Shown here piece after piece: positions 55,569-62,880 of a stretch of 64,000 bases of DNA (positions within the stretch are counted from its first letter, which is position 1; each line of letters starts with the position of its first letter). The translations under genes were made by a program, and so were the position numbers. The notes below the pieces were generated by a model. It saw nothing but the letters and a program-made list of their open reading frames with translations, had not been told where the DNA came from and did not search any database. This DNA comes from Lachnospira rogosae. Its GTDB lineage: Bacteria; Bacillota; Clostridia; Lachnospirales; Lachnospiraceae. The stretch spans positions 1-64,000 of the forward strand of contig NZ_JBBMER010000009.1 of NCBI RefSeq assembly GCF_040096455.1. The letters are read 5' to 3'.

Positions 55569-56963
55569 GTGGAAGAGATGAAAGGAAAGATAGTACAGGT
55601 TTCAGGACCTGTAGTCGATGTCGAATTTGAGGGCAGTTATCTTCCTGCAATCAAGGATGCACTTTATGTAATACAGGATGGAAAAAAGAAGACAATGGAG
55701 GTATCACAGCATATAGGTAATAACGTTGTAAGATGTATTATGCTTGCAGCTAGTGAGGGCCTTTGTAAAGATATGGAGGTAACAGCTACAGGAAGCGGTA
55801 TATCTGTACCTGTGGGTGAGAAGACTCTGGGAAGACTTTTTAACGTCCTTGGAGATACCCTTGATAATGGAGAAAAATTAGATGAAGAAGAACACTGGTG
55901 TATACACAGAAATCCACCAACATTTGCAGAGCAGAGCCCTGTTGTAGAAATGTTACAGACAGGTATCAAGGTTATTGATCTGCTTGCACCATACGCTAAA
56001 GGTGGTAAGATTGGTCTTTTCGGTGGTGCTGGTGTTGGTAAGACAGTTCTTATTCAGGAGCTTATCAGAAATATAGCTGCTGAGAGTGGTGGTTATTCAA
56101 TATTTACAGGTGTAGGAGAGCGAAGCCGTGAAGGTAATGACTTATGGACAGAGATGAAAGAGTCCGGAGTTATTGATAAGACAGCTTTGGTATTTGGTCA
56201 GATGAATGAACCACCTGGAGCAAGAATGAGAGTTGCAGAGACAGGTCTTACAATGGCTGAATATTTCAGAGATGTTAAGAAGCAGGATGTGTTGTTATTC
56301 ATTGATAACATTTTCCGTTTCGTTCAGGCTGGTTCAGAGGTTTCAGCACTTCTTGGACGTATGCCATCAGCCGTTGGTTACCAGCCAACTCTTGCAACTG
56401 ACTTAGGTGAATTACAGGAGAGAATTGCTTCAACAACAAGAGGTTCTATCACATCAGTTCAGGCTGTATATGTACCAGCCGATGACCTTACTGACCCAGC
56501 TCCTGCAACAACATTCTCACATTTGGATGCAACTACAGTTCTTTCAAGAAAGATTGTTGAACAGGGTATATATCCTGCCGTTGACCCACTTGAGTCAACA
56601 TCAAGAATTCTTGAACCAGATGTTGTTGGTGAGGAACATTACAACGTAGCAAGACGTGTTCAGGAAGTTTTACAGAAGTATAAGGAATTGCAGGATATCA
56701 TTGCTATCCTTGGTATGGAAGAACTTTCAGAAGATGATAAGCTTACTGTATACAGAGCAAGAAAAATCCAGAGATTCTTATCACAGCCTTTCCATGTAGC
56801 TGAGAACTTTACAGGTACACCTGGTAAATATGTTCCGGTTGAAGATACTGTTAAGGGCTTCAAGGCAATACTTGATGGTGAAATGGACGAATATCCAGAA
56901 GCTGCATTCTTTAATGTAGGTACTATTGAAGATGTTAAGGCTAAGGCTGAAACATTAAAGTAG
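55569..56963 (+). CDS. atpD: F1Fo ATP synthase subunit beta
   Basis: Beta is the catalytic F1 subunit. The 464-residue protein has Walker A GGAGVGKTVLI (about 153-163), the catalytic Glu region GVGERSREGNDLW, LLFIDNIFRFVQAGSEVSALLGRMPSAVGYQPTL (Walker B and signature) and the DELSEED-like segment MEELSEDDKL. It has the normal length. The GTG start has GAAAGAGGTG upstream. Confidence 0.97.
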   Translation: MEEMKGKIVQVSGPVVDVEFEGSYLPAIKDALYVIQDGKKKTMEVSQHIGNNVVRCIMLAASEGLCKDMEVTATGSGISVPVGEKTLGRLFNVLGDTLDNGEKLDEEEHWCIHRNPPTFAEQSPVVEMLQTGIKVIDLLAPYAKGGKIGLFGGAGVGKTVLIQELIRNIAAESGGYSIFTGVGERSREGNDLWTEMKESGVIDKTALVFGQMNEPPGARMRVAETGLTMAEYFRDVKKQDVLLFIDNIFRFVQAGSEVSALLGRMPSAVGYQPTLATDLGELQERIASTTRGSITSVQAVYVPADDLTDPAPATTFSHLDATTVLSRKIVEQGIYPAVDPLESTSRILEPDVVGEEHYNVARRVQEVLQKYKELQDIIAILGMEELSEDDKLTVYRARKIQRFLSQPFHVAENFTGTPGKYVPVEDTVKGFKAILDGEMDEYPEAAFFNVGTIEDVKAKAETLK

Positions 56964-57039
56964 ATAAAGCTGGATCTGCTTCACAAGACAGGAAAGCAGA
57001 CAGCTTTCTATGTCGTAGAAGTGTAGTTTTTGCTTTGTA

Positions 57040-57171
57040 ATAAACAATGAGGTAAAACCTTCGGCTCCTGCAAGGGCAGTCGCATTTTTACTTCGTAAAA
57101 AACAATGAGGTAAATACCTCTGCTCCTGCAAGGGCAGTCGCATTTTTTACTTCGTAAAAAACAAGGAGGTA
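57040..57171 (+). repeat. Tandem 58/59-bp repeats duplicating the atpC ribosome-binding region
   Basis: CAATGAGGTA (57045), CAATGAGGTA (57103) and CAAGGAGGTA (57162) recur at 58- and 59-bp spacing within repeated sequence. Each full unit holds a CTGC-AAGG-GCAG hairpin and a TTTTTTAC-TTC-GTAAAAAA hairpin. The last copy supplies the actual atpC ribosome binding site. It lies in the atpD-atpC gap. Confidence 0.8.
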
Positions 57172-57175
57172 TGGG

Positions 57176-57589
57176 TTGAATACATTTTCATTGAAATTAA
57201 TAGCCTGCGATAAGGTATTCTACGATGGACCTTGTGAAATTCTTATATTTGATGGTTTCGATGGAGAGATGGCTATTATGGCTAATCACGAGCCTATGAC
57301 CTGTAGTGTTGAAACAGGAGAATTAAGATTCAGAGTTCCAGGAGAAACTGTATGGCAGGAAGCTATAGTTTCGACAGGACTTCTTAAAGTTGAACACAAC
57401 AAAGTTGATATAATAGTGTATTCGGCTGAAAGACCTGAAGAAATAGATAAGTTCAGAGCTGAGGCGGCGCTTGAAAGAGCGAGGGAACAGCTTGCACAGA
57501 AACAGAGCATTATGGAATATCACGTATCGACAGCCTCTATGGCGCGAGCTATGGCACGACTTCGTGGTGTTAAGAACCATGATGTATAG
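57176..57589 (+). CDS. atpC: F1Fo ATP synthase subunit epsilon
   Basis: This 137-residue subunit links the shaft to the c-ring and can inhibit ATP hydrolysis. The N-terminal beta-sandwich (FSLKLIACDKVFYDGPCEILIFDGFDGEMAIMANHEPM) and C-terminal two-helix domain are present. The start is TTG at 57176 with AAGGAGG 7-13 nt upstream; the nearby ATG at 57171 is out of frame and stops at once. It ends the atp operon. Confidence 0.94.
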   Translation: MNTFSLKLIACDKVFYDGPCEILIFDGFDGEMAIMANHEPMTCSVETGELRFRVPGETVWQEAIVSTGLLKVEHNKVDIIVYSAERPEEIDKFRAEAALERAREQLAQKQSIMEYHVSTASMARAMARLRGVKNHDV

Positions 57590-57677
57590 AAAGTTAATAT
57601 ATTATAATATGTACAGGGCTTGCAGGGCAGAAAATGTACCAGTAGGCGGTGTATGTAGATATTAATAAAATGTAAAG

Positions 57678-57717
57678 ACACCATTCATTAGCGTGAAGTT
57701 AATGGGTGGTGTTTTTA
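57678..57717 (+). terminator. atp operon terminator
   Basis: ACACCATTCATTA pairs with TTAATGGGTGGTGT around an 8-nt loop, followed by TTTTT. Confidence 0.88.
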
Positions 57718-57838
57718 ATTTTCCTATTGCACAAATATAAATACAATGCTATATTAGTGTTAGAAAACATTATAAAGCGTGAGTTGCATACAAAAGATAA
57801 ACTATACTACTGTATATAGTGAATAGGAGGTGCAGCGT

Positions 57839-58270
57839 ATGCCAGTTATACAAAGTCCGGGACAAAGAATTAATAATATGAGAGTTATAGAATTTCCATT
57901 ATGGCTTAGAATTGTATGCTATATTACAGCGATAATATTTGTATTATGGATACTTCGTTCGGTATATAAGTACATTGTATATCAGAAGCTTATAGCTAAG
58001 AGAAAGAATGAAAATGCAGTTCTGATATCCAAAGTCAAAGAAGCATACCGAGAAGTAAAGGCATATAACACATCGTTAGGCTCTAACAGACCAGCACCGG
58101 GGTATGGAAGCACATCTAATAAGGGAATAGCTTATAGATTGTACTTTGATGTCAATGGGAAAGATGTTGAACTTGATGTAGATGAGAAGACATTTGATAA
58201 TATTAAAGAAGGAGATAAAGGAGTACTAGATTATAAAGGCTGTGAGTTTTATTCATTTACAAAAGAATAG
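57839..58270 (+). CDS. DUF2500-like membrane protein
   Basis: This 143-residue protein has one TM helix (about 25-45, LRIVCYITAIIFVLWILRSVY) followed by a cytoplasmic linker and a small beta-rich domain (YRLYFDVNGKDVELDVDEKTFDNIKEGDKGVLDYKGCEFYSF) like DUF2500 proteins. The ATG at 57839 is chosen because AGGAGG ends 8 nt before it; the GTG at 57830 overlaps that site. Function is unknown. Confidence 0.7.
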   Translation: MPVIQSPGQRINNMRVIEFPLWLRIVCYITAIIFVLWILRSVYKYIVYQKLIAKRKNENAVLISKVKEAYREVKAYNTSLGSNRPAPGYGSTSNKGIAYRLYFDVNGKDVELDVDEKTFDNIKEGDKGVLDYKGCEFYSFTKE

Positions 58271-58349
58271 GACGGTTATTAATAGAACGGTTATTGAAGA
58301 ATAGAACTTTCAGGAGATGTTGATGTCATCAATGAAAAGGAGGATTTTT

Positions 58350-58826
58350 ATGGGGAAAGCTAAGAGCGGTAATAGCAATGTTTTAAAGGTTGTATCGATT
58401 GTGGCAGCGATAGTAGTGGCAGTCGGCATAATAGCTGTATTTGTAGCACCATTGATACCTGTAAGGAAGGTAGATGAAAGTGCGTACAAGAAGCTGGATA
58501 ACAACGATGTATATGAGCGTGCATACAATATATATGGCGTACAGATATATAAGGACAGGGATAAGGCACTTGCGCAGTTTAAGGCAGATTATAATGCTGC
58601 TTTAGTGTATTTGGACGAAAAGCTTGGTCTGGGTGAGTTTAACACAAGCTATGATATGCTTTCACAGTATGGCGAGAATGGATGGCAGTATACATTTTCA
58701 GCTGATGAGAGGAGAGAGCTTGGGGAAGAAAAGGTCAATGAACTTAAGCAGAAGATGGCAGGAATTTCAGCATTTTGTGATATGTATGAGAATACAAACT
58801 GGCGTTATTATGTCGGACTGCAATAA
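58350..58826 (+). CDS. Small membrane-anchored protein of unknown function
   Basis: This 158-residue protein has an N-terminal TM helix (VLKVVSIVAAIVVAVGIIAVFVAPLIPV) and a helical extracytoplasmic domain rich in E/K/Y (about 40-158). GGAGG lies 6-10 nt before the ATG at 58350, which is preferred over an upstream in-frame ATG at 58317. No family was recognised. It lies directly upstream of the LytTR regulator and its repeat operators. Confidence 0.7.
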   Translation: MGKAKSGNSNVLKVVSIVAAIVVAVGIIAVFVAPLIPVRKVDESAYKKLDNNDVYERAYNIYGVQIYKDRDKALAQFKADYNAALVYLDEKLGLGEFNTSYDMLSQYGENGWQYTFSADERRELGEEKVNELKQKMAGISAFCDMYENTNWRYYVGLQ

Positions 58827-58859
58827 GCAAAACTTAAGCTATAGATATTTTAGATGTAA

Positions 58860-58896
58860 ATAGTCTTTTTTTGTTTCTTATAGTCTTTTTTTGTAA
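58860..58896 (+). promoter_or_regulatory. Direct-repeat operator pair upstream of the LytTR regulator
   Basis: ATAGTCTTTTTTTG occurs at 58860 and 58880, a 20-bp period. The second copy runs into a -35-like TTGTAA (58891-58896), with a weak -10 (TTAATG, 58914-58919) 17 bp further on. The same arrangement is found at 59891-59928. LytTR regulators (AgrA, ComE, VirR) bind paired direct repeats at about two helical turns, so these are the likely self-operators. Confidence 0.55.
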
Positions 58897-59022
58897 GGTA
58901 TATTGTTATTGAATTAATGACGTGATAAATTATACCTATATAATTAAATATTCGTATTGTTATGAACATAATTTCACACAATATAAAAGCAGAGTAGAAT
59001 AGATAGACAGGGGTAGATTGTG

Positions 59023-59751
59023 ATGAATATAGCTATATGTGATAATGAGGAGATGTTCGTAAAGAATATAAGTGGGCTTTTAGAAGAATATCTTAATGAG
59101 AATAAATTGCAATATAGTATAGATATGTACAGTTCGGGCAGTGAGCTGATTGGTTTAAAAGATAAGATAGTGAATTACGACATAGTATTTCTGGATATTA
59201 ATATGACAGGAATAGATAATATTAAAGTAGCTGAATGGATAAGAATGTATTCGGATAGAGTTATAATAATATCTATAACCTTAATGTCAGATTATAATAT
59301 ACAGGGTTATAAGTATGATGTGTTCAGATGTGTATTGAAGGATAGTATGGATTTAAAGGGTTCAATCTATGAATGTATGAATGCAGTATTATATAAGCTG
59401 AATTACATTAATTCTGATAAGAGAATTATCAGTTGTGACTCTGGCAGTAAAGAGGTTGATGTCAGTAAGATTATCTATATAGAAAGCAGTGGTCATAAAG
59501 TTACATATCATATACACGGTAAGGAATTTGGTGATTATGTTGTCAAGAGCAAGCTTGATGACATAGAGAATGAATTAAAGGAATATAAGTATCTTTTAAG
59601 GGTACATCAAAGCTATATAGTTAATATGATGTATGTTAATAACATCAGCAGTTATCGTGTGTACCTAAAGAATGGCATAGATTTGGGAGTTCCGAAATCA
59701 CGATATAAAGAAGTTAAGAAGAGAATACTGGAATTTAAAGAAAATAATTAG
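59023..59751 (+). CDS. LytTR-family response regulator (AgrA/ComE type)
   Basis: This 242-residue regulator has a receiver domain with Asp7/Asn8/Glu9, phospho-acceptor Asp58 (IVFLDINMTG) and the conserved Lys near residue 106 (CVLKDS). It ends in a LytTR DNA-binding domain (about 140-240: KIIYIESSGHKVTYHIHGK, LRVHQSYIVNMMYVNNI, GVPKSRYKEVKKRI). LytTR regulators typically control bacteriocin and quorum-sensing loci. No histidine kinase gene is within the window; it may lie past the right edge or elsewhere. The ATG at 59023 is preferred over the GTG at 59020. Confidence 0.93.
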   Translation: MNIAICDNEEMFVKNISGLLEEYLNENKLQYSIDMYSSGSELIGLKDKIVNYDIVFLDINMTGIDNIKVAEWIRMYSDRVIIISITLMSDYNIQGYKYDVFRCVLKDSMDLKGSIYECMNAVLYKLNYINSDKRIISCDSGSKEVDVSKIIYIESSGHKVTYHIHGKEFGDYVVKSKLDDIENELKEYKYLLRVHQSYIVNMMYVNNISSYRVYLKNGIDLGVPKSRYKEVKKRILEFKENN

Positions 59752-59805
59752 CGGTTAAAAGTTTAAGCGAGAATATTACTTGATAATGAAATAGTGGTAT
59801 TTAAT

Positions 59806-59856
59806 ATCAGATATATATTGGTCATTATAGATGACTATATATATCTGATTTTTTTG
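59806..59856 (+). terminator. Terminator after the LytTR regulator
   Basis: ATCAGATATATAT (59806-59818) pairs with ATATATATCTGAT (59837-59849), followed by a T8 run (59849-59856). Confidence 0.85.
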
Positions 59857-59890
59857 TGGTTAAATTATTCTAATAAAATGTAATAGTAAA

Positions 59891-59950
59891 TATAGTCGTT
59901 TTTTGTCTGCTATAGTCGTTTTTTGCAAATAGGGTTGTATGAAGTAAAAT
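59891..59950 (+). promoter_or_regulatory. Direct-repeat operator pair and promoter of the secreted-protein operon
   Basis: TATAGTCGTTTTTTG occurs at 59891 and 59911, again at 20-bp period. The second copy runs into TTGCAA (59923-59928), followed 16 bp on by TAAAAT (59945-59950). The same register relative to the -35 as at 58860-58896 indicates one regulator acting on both promoters. Confidence 0.6.
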
Positions 59951-60058
59951 AATGTGATAATTTTGGGACATAGAAGCAATGTGTGTGAGAAACGGAAGAT
60001 AATAGATTAGTTGAGAGATAATAACAAGACGGAAGATGAGTCGGAAAAGGAGCAGCTT

Positions 60059-61186
60059 ATGAAGAAATTAACATTAATAGCAGATGTATTATTAATAAGT
60101 TTATCAGCAGGTTTATTTTTGCCAAATTCTACAATCAATATGGCAAAGTATCAAAGTGATAATAATAAGAGCTTGATAACAGAGAAAGATAATATTACAC
60201 CAGAGGAAGTTATGGATAATCAGATACCTGATGAGCTTTATGATGTAGGTAACGAAGACCAATGGTATATAAGTCAGGCTGTTCGCAGAGCAGTTGATAA
60301 AGAAGAAGCAGATAATAATGCAGAATTATTTAGAAAAGATGATACATCAATAGTAAATTGCAGAGAGATAAAAGACAAAGAAGACAATATATTAAGATAC
60401 ATATATAAATACAGTGATGGTGGATACTGTATTAGCGGCAGTGATATAGGGTACAGGAGTGCATCATATACGCAGCTTAAATATGAATATTATATTCCAA
60501 CACAATATGGAATTAAGATGAGTGATGAAAGCTGGTATCAGTTAGATGAACTTGATGATTTATCAAAGGAAGATTGTTTGGCAGATGTTAGTAATATTCT
60601 TGCAGAATTAGAAATTGAAGTATGCGATGAGCCAGATATATATGTTATAGATGTTGATAGTCAAAAGAAAGTTAAAGCTAAATTACAATTGACAAGTGAA
60701 TTAGACGATTGGACTAAAGATGATGAATGTTATTGTATGATATTTAAAAGAAAGCTTGATAACCAGACAATGTCAGATGTGGCATTTGATAATATTTTAA
60801 AGAGTGGTGTACCAACACAGGTTAAAGTTATATATGGAAAGCAGGGACTTATCTATCTTGATACATCTTATCAATATGATTTTATTACAAAGGAAGATGT
60901 TAAGGATAAAGTTATAAGTTATGATACTGCTGTAAATATTGCAATGACAAAGTATGATTATGTGTCAGAACAGAATATTATTCGGGCAGAATTACAATAT
61001 ATACCTCAGGTAACAGGTGGCGATGGCATAGATTACAATACCAGATATGAGATAGCTCCATATTGGGTGATTGTTATTGAAATACCATCTGTTATAGGAG
61101 AAAATGCATCAAAGAACGAAATTATATTTGTTAATGCGATAGATAAAACTGTGTATAAGGATACATTTTCAAATGTTATAAGGTGA
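60059..61186 (+). CDS. Secreted or membrane-anchored protein with PepSY/YycI-like C-terminus
   Basis: This 375-residue protein has an N-terminal hydrophobic signal/anchor (KKLTLIADVLLISLSAGLF). The C-terminal part (about 290-375: ISYDTAVNIAMTKYDYVSEQ...PYWVIVIEIPSV...IFVNAIDKTVYKD) resembles PepSY/YycI-type repeats by pattern only. The ATG at 60059 has AAGGAG about 7 nt upstream and is preferred over a TTG at 60011. It is the first gene under the 59891 operator pair. Function is unknown. Confidence 0.6.
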   Translation: MKKLTLIADVLLISLSAGLFLPNSTINMAKYQSDNNKSLITEKDNITPEEVMDNQIPDELYDVGNEDQWYISQAVRRAVDKEEADNNAELFRKDDTSIVNCREIKDKEDNILRYIYKYSDGGYCISGSDIGYRSASYTQLKYEYYIPTQYGIKMSDESWYQLDELDDLSKEDCLADVSNILAELEIEVCDEPDIYVIDVDSQKKVKAKLQLTSELDDWTKDDECYCMIFKRKLDNQTMSDVAFDNILKSGVPTQVKVIYGKQGLIYLDTSYQYDFITKEDVKDKVISYDTAVNIAMTKYDYVSEQNIIRAELQYIPQVTGGDGIDYNTRYEIAPYWVIVIEIPSVIGENASKNEIIFVNAIDKTVYKDTFSNVIR

Positions 61187-61408
61187 TGTATTAGGGGTGA
61201 AATGTTTATACCGTATTGTCATATCTAGTTAGAGGCTAGTGATAGTATATTGGGAATTGTATTCTTTTATACGAGATACAGATATAATGCAATTAATGGG
61301 GAATTCCTAAATATTGCTATTATATATCAAAATGCTATGAGAGGGGTGAATAAAGAAATAGAAATGTAGAAGGGTATTGCACAATTGCATGTGCAATCAA
61401 TTGTAACT

Positions 61409-61436
61409 TGCCTATTTTAGGTTATGATGAGGGATA
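61409..61436 (+). promoter_or_regulatory. Promoter of the small secreted peptide gene
   Basis: TTGTAA (about 61409), a 16-bp spacer and TATGAT (about 61431) precede the 61473 gene by about 40 bp. Just upstream an inverted repeat, ATTGCAC...GTGCAAT (near 61376), could bind a regulator. The gap 61187-61472 shows no other gene. Confidence 0.5.
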
Positions 61437-61472
61437 GGTGTAACTAAATTTATAGAAATTGGAGGTATTAGA

Positions 61473-61847
61473 ATGGTTAAGAACAAGTTAGTTAGAAATG
61501 CAGTTGCAGTTGTAGTTGCATTAGGGGTAATTGGAACAATTCCAGTATTTGCAGAAAGTTATGATATGGAAGATGGACACGCTTATAATAATGCGACAAG
61601 TTCAGGAGGCATAAAGTGTTGCGATGCCGGAACTATTAATGATAGGAGTGGGGAATATGCTTCTTTGTATTTGCGTACAACATATCAGGATGGACAAGAG
61701 TCCGATTATTGGTCAGGAGTGGTACAGGGGTCGGTACACGAAAATACTGGCTGGGATTGGGCAGAAGATTATTATAGTATACATCGTTTGCACAGAACAA
61801 GTTCAGGGGAAGCAAGAGATAGAGTCGAATTATCTTCTTGCTGGTAA
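61473..61847 (+). CDS. Small secreted protein, bacteriocin-like
   Basis: This 124-residue protein has a clear signal peptide (KNKLVRNAVAVVVALGVIG, cut expected after PVFA at about residue 27). The mature part, about 97 residues, is rich in Gly/Ser/Tyr/Trp and has an internal Cys-Cys pair (about 49-50) and a C-terminal Cys-Trp. The size and Trp-ended C-terminus recall lactococcin-972-type bacteriocins, but I could not confirm a family. An ABC permease and a lipoprotein follow in the same direction, the usual neighbours of such peptides. GGAGG lies 7-11 nt before the ATG. Confidence 0.65.
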   Translation: MVKNKLVRNAVAVVVALGVIGTIPVFAESYDMEDGHAYNNATSSGGIKCCDAGTINDRSGEYASLYLRTTYQDGQESDYWSGVVQGSVHENTGWDWAEDYYSIHRLHRTSSGEARDRVELSSCW

Positions 61848-61862
61848 TTAAATGAAAATATG

Positions 61863-61897
61863 ACTTAGCTTCAATAAATAATGTATTGAAGCTAAGT
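61863..61897 (+). other. 14-bp perfect hairpin between peptide and lipoprotein genes
   Basis: ACTTAGCTTCAATA (61863-61876) pairs perfectly with TATTGAAGCTAAGT (61884-61897) around a 7-nt loop, with no T-run. Such structures often protect the upstream message or allow partial read-through, which would give more peptide than transporter. Confidence 0.65.
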
Positions 61898-61927
61898 TAT
61901 ACCTATATAAGGGAGGGGGTGGAGCTT

Positions 61928-62875
61928 ATGAAAAAAGTATATATTATATTACTGCTTCTGGTAATGACGATAAGTGCTGGTTGTGGAACAGGAACAACAT
62001 CATCTCATAATACAGAGGCAGATATAGAATTAGATAAGCCAAGTGTAACAATAACGGAAAATAATACATTGGGTAAAGATGTATCTGATATTGAGAGCGA
62101 AAAGAATTCATCAGACAACAGTGACGATAGGATTATAGATAGTGGATTTTGGGTAAATGAGTTAAAGACAGATAATGGAATGGTGTGGAAATATACTCCA
62201 TTAATTAGTCCCAAAGTTGCTGGGGTATTTGATTGTGAAGATGACGCTAAATTTGTATTTTCATATGAATATTCTGGATATAATCGTCCAGATGGCACAA
62301 AGACAGCAACATTAAAGAGTTATGGATGTCAATTTATATATGTGAGCAATCCAATGTTGGGATATAATGCTGATGAAGAGGTATATCCAACACAGGAAAA
62401 GCAGATTAAAGAAACCTTTTCATTAACAGCTAATAATGGAATTAACAAATTGGGTATATATGATGTGGGATGTATAACTTTTGCGTTGTATAAAGATTTA
62501 TATCCCGAATATCCAGAGATGAAACTGCAAGTGTACGGAATACCTAATAATCTGATAGAGCAGAGGTTTGGCGATATAACTAAATGCGATGGAAGAGCAT
62601 ATAAGGATTTTTTGGTGAAAGACTGTCCAAATGAAGATTTTGTAAGTTGTGTATATTTAGGAGAAAAATATATAACAGATACAAGTATATTTTATATAGA
62701 TTATAAGAAGATGGCAGAGGAGAATGATTGTGGTCAGTTTTTACTTGTGTTAAAAGTATCTAAAACAACAGGGTTTGCTTACCTTATGAATGGTGATAAT
62801 TGCTACAATATATCTGATAATGAAAAGTATCAGGTGTGGAAACAGGAACATATAGGGCAGTTCATAGGGGAGTGA
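61928..62875 (+). CDS. Lipoprotein of unknown function
   Basis: This 315-residue protein has a lipoprotein signal (KKVYIILLLLVMTISAGC, lipid Cys about 19) and a Ser/Asp-rich linker, then a globular domain of unrecognised family. The ATG at 61928 follows a GGAGG-rich site (GGGAGGGGGTGGAG); the longer frame from 61886 has no such support. It sits between the secreted peptide and an ABC permease, so an immunity or export accessory role is possible. Confidence 0.65.
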   Translation: MKKVYIILLLLVMTISAGCGTGTTSSHNTEADIELDKPSVTITENNTLGKDVSDIESEKNSSDNSDDRIIDSGFWVNELKTDNGMVWKYTPLISPKVAGVFDCEDDAKFVFSYEYSGYNRPDGTKTATLKSYGCQFIYVSNPMLGYNADEEVYPTQEKQIKETFSLTANNGINKLGIYDVGCITFALYKDLYPEYPEMKLQVYGIPNNLIEQRFGDITKCDGRAYKDFLVKDCPNEDFVSCVYLGEKYITDTSIFYIDYKKMAEENDCGQFLLVLKVSKTTGFAYLMNGDNCYNISDNEKYQVWKQEHIGQFIGE

Positions 62876-62880
62876 GAAAT

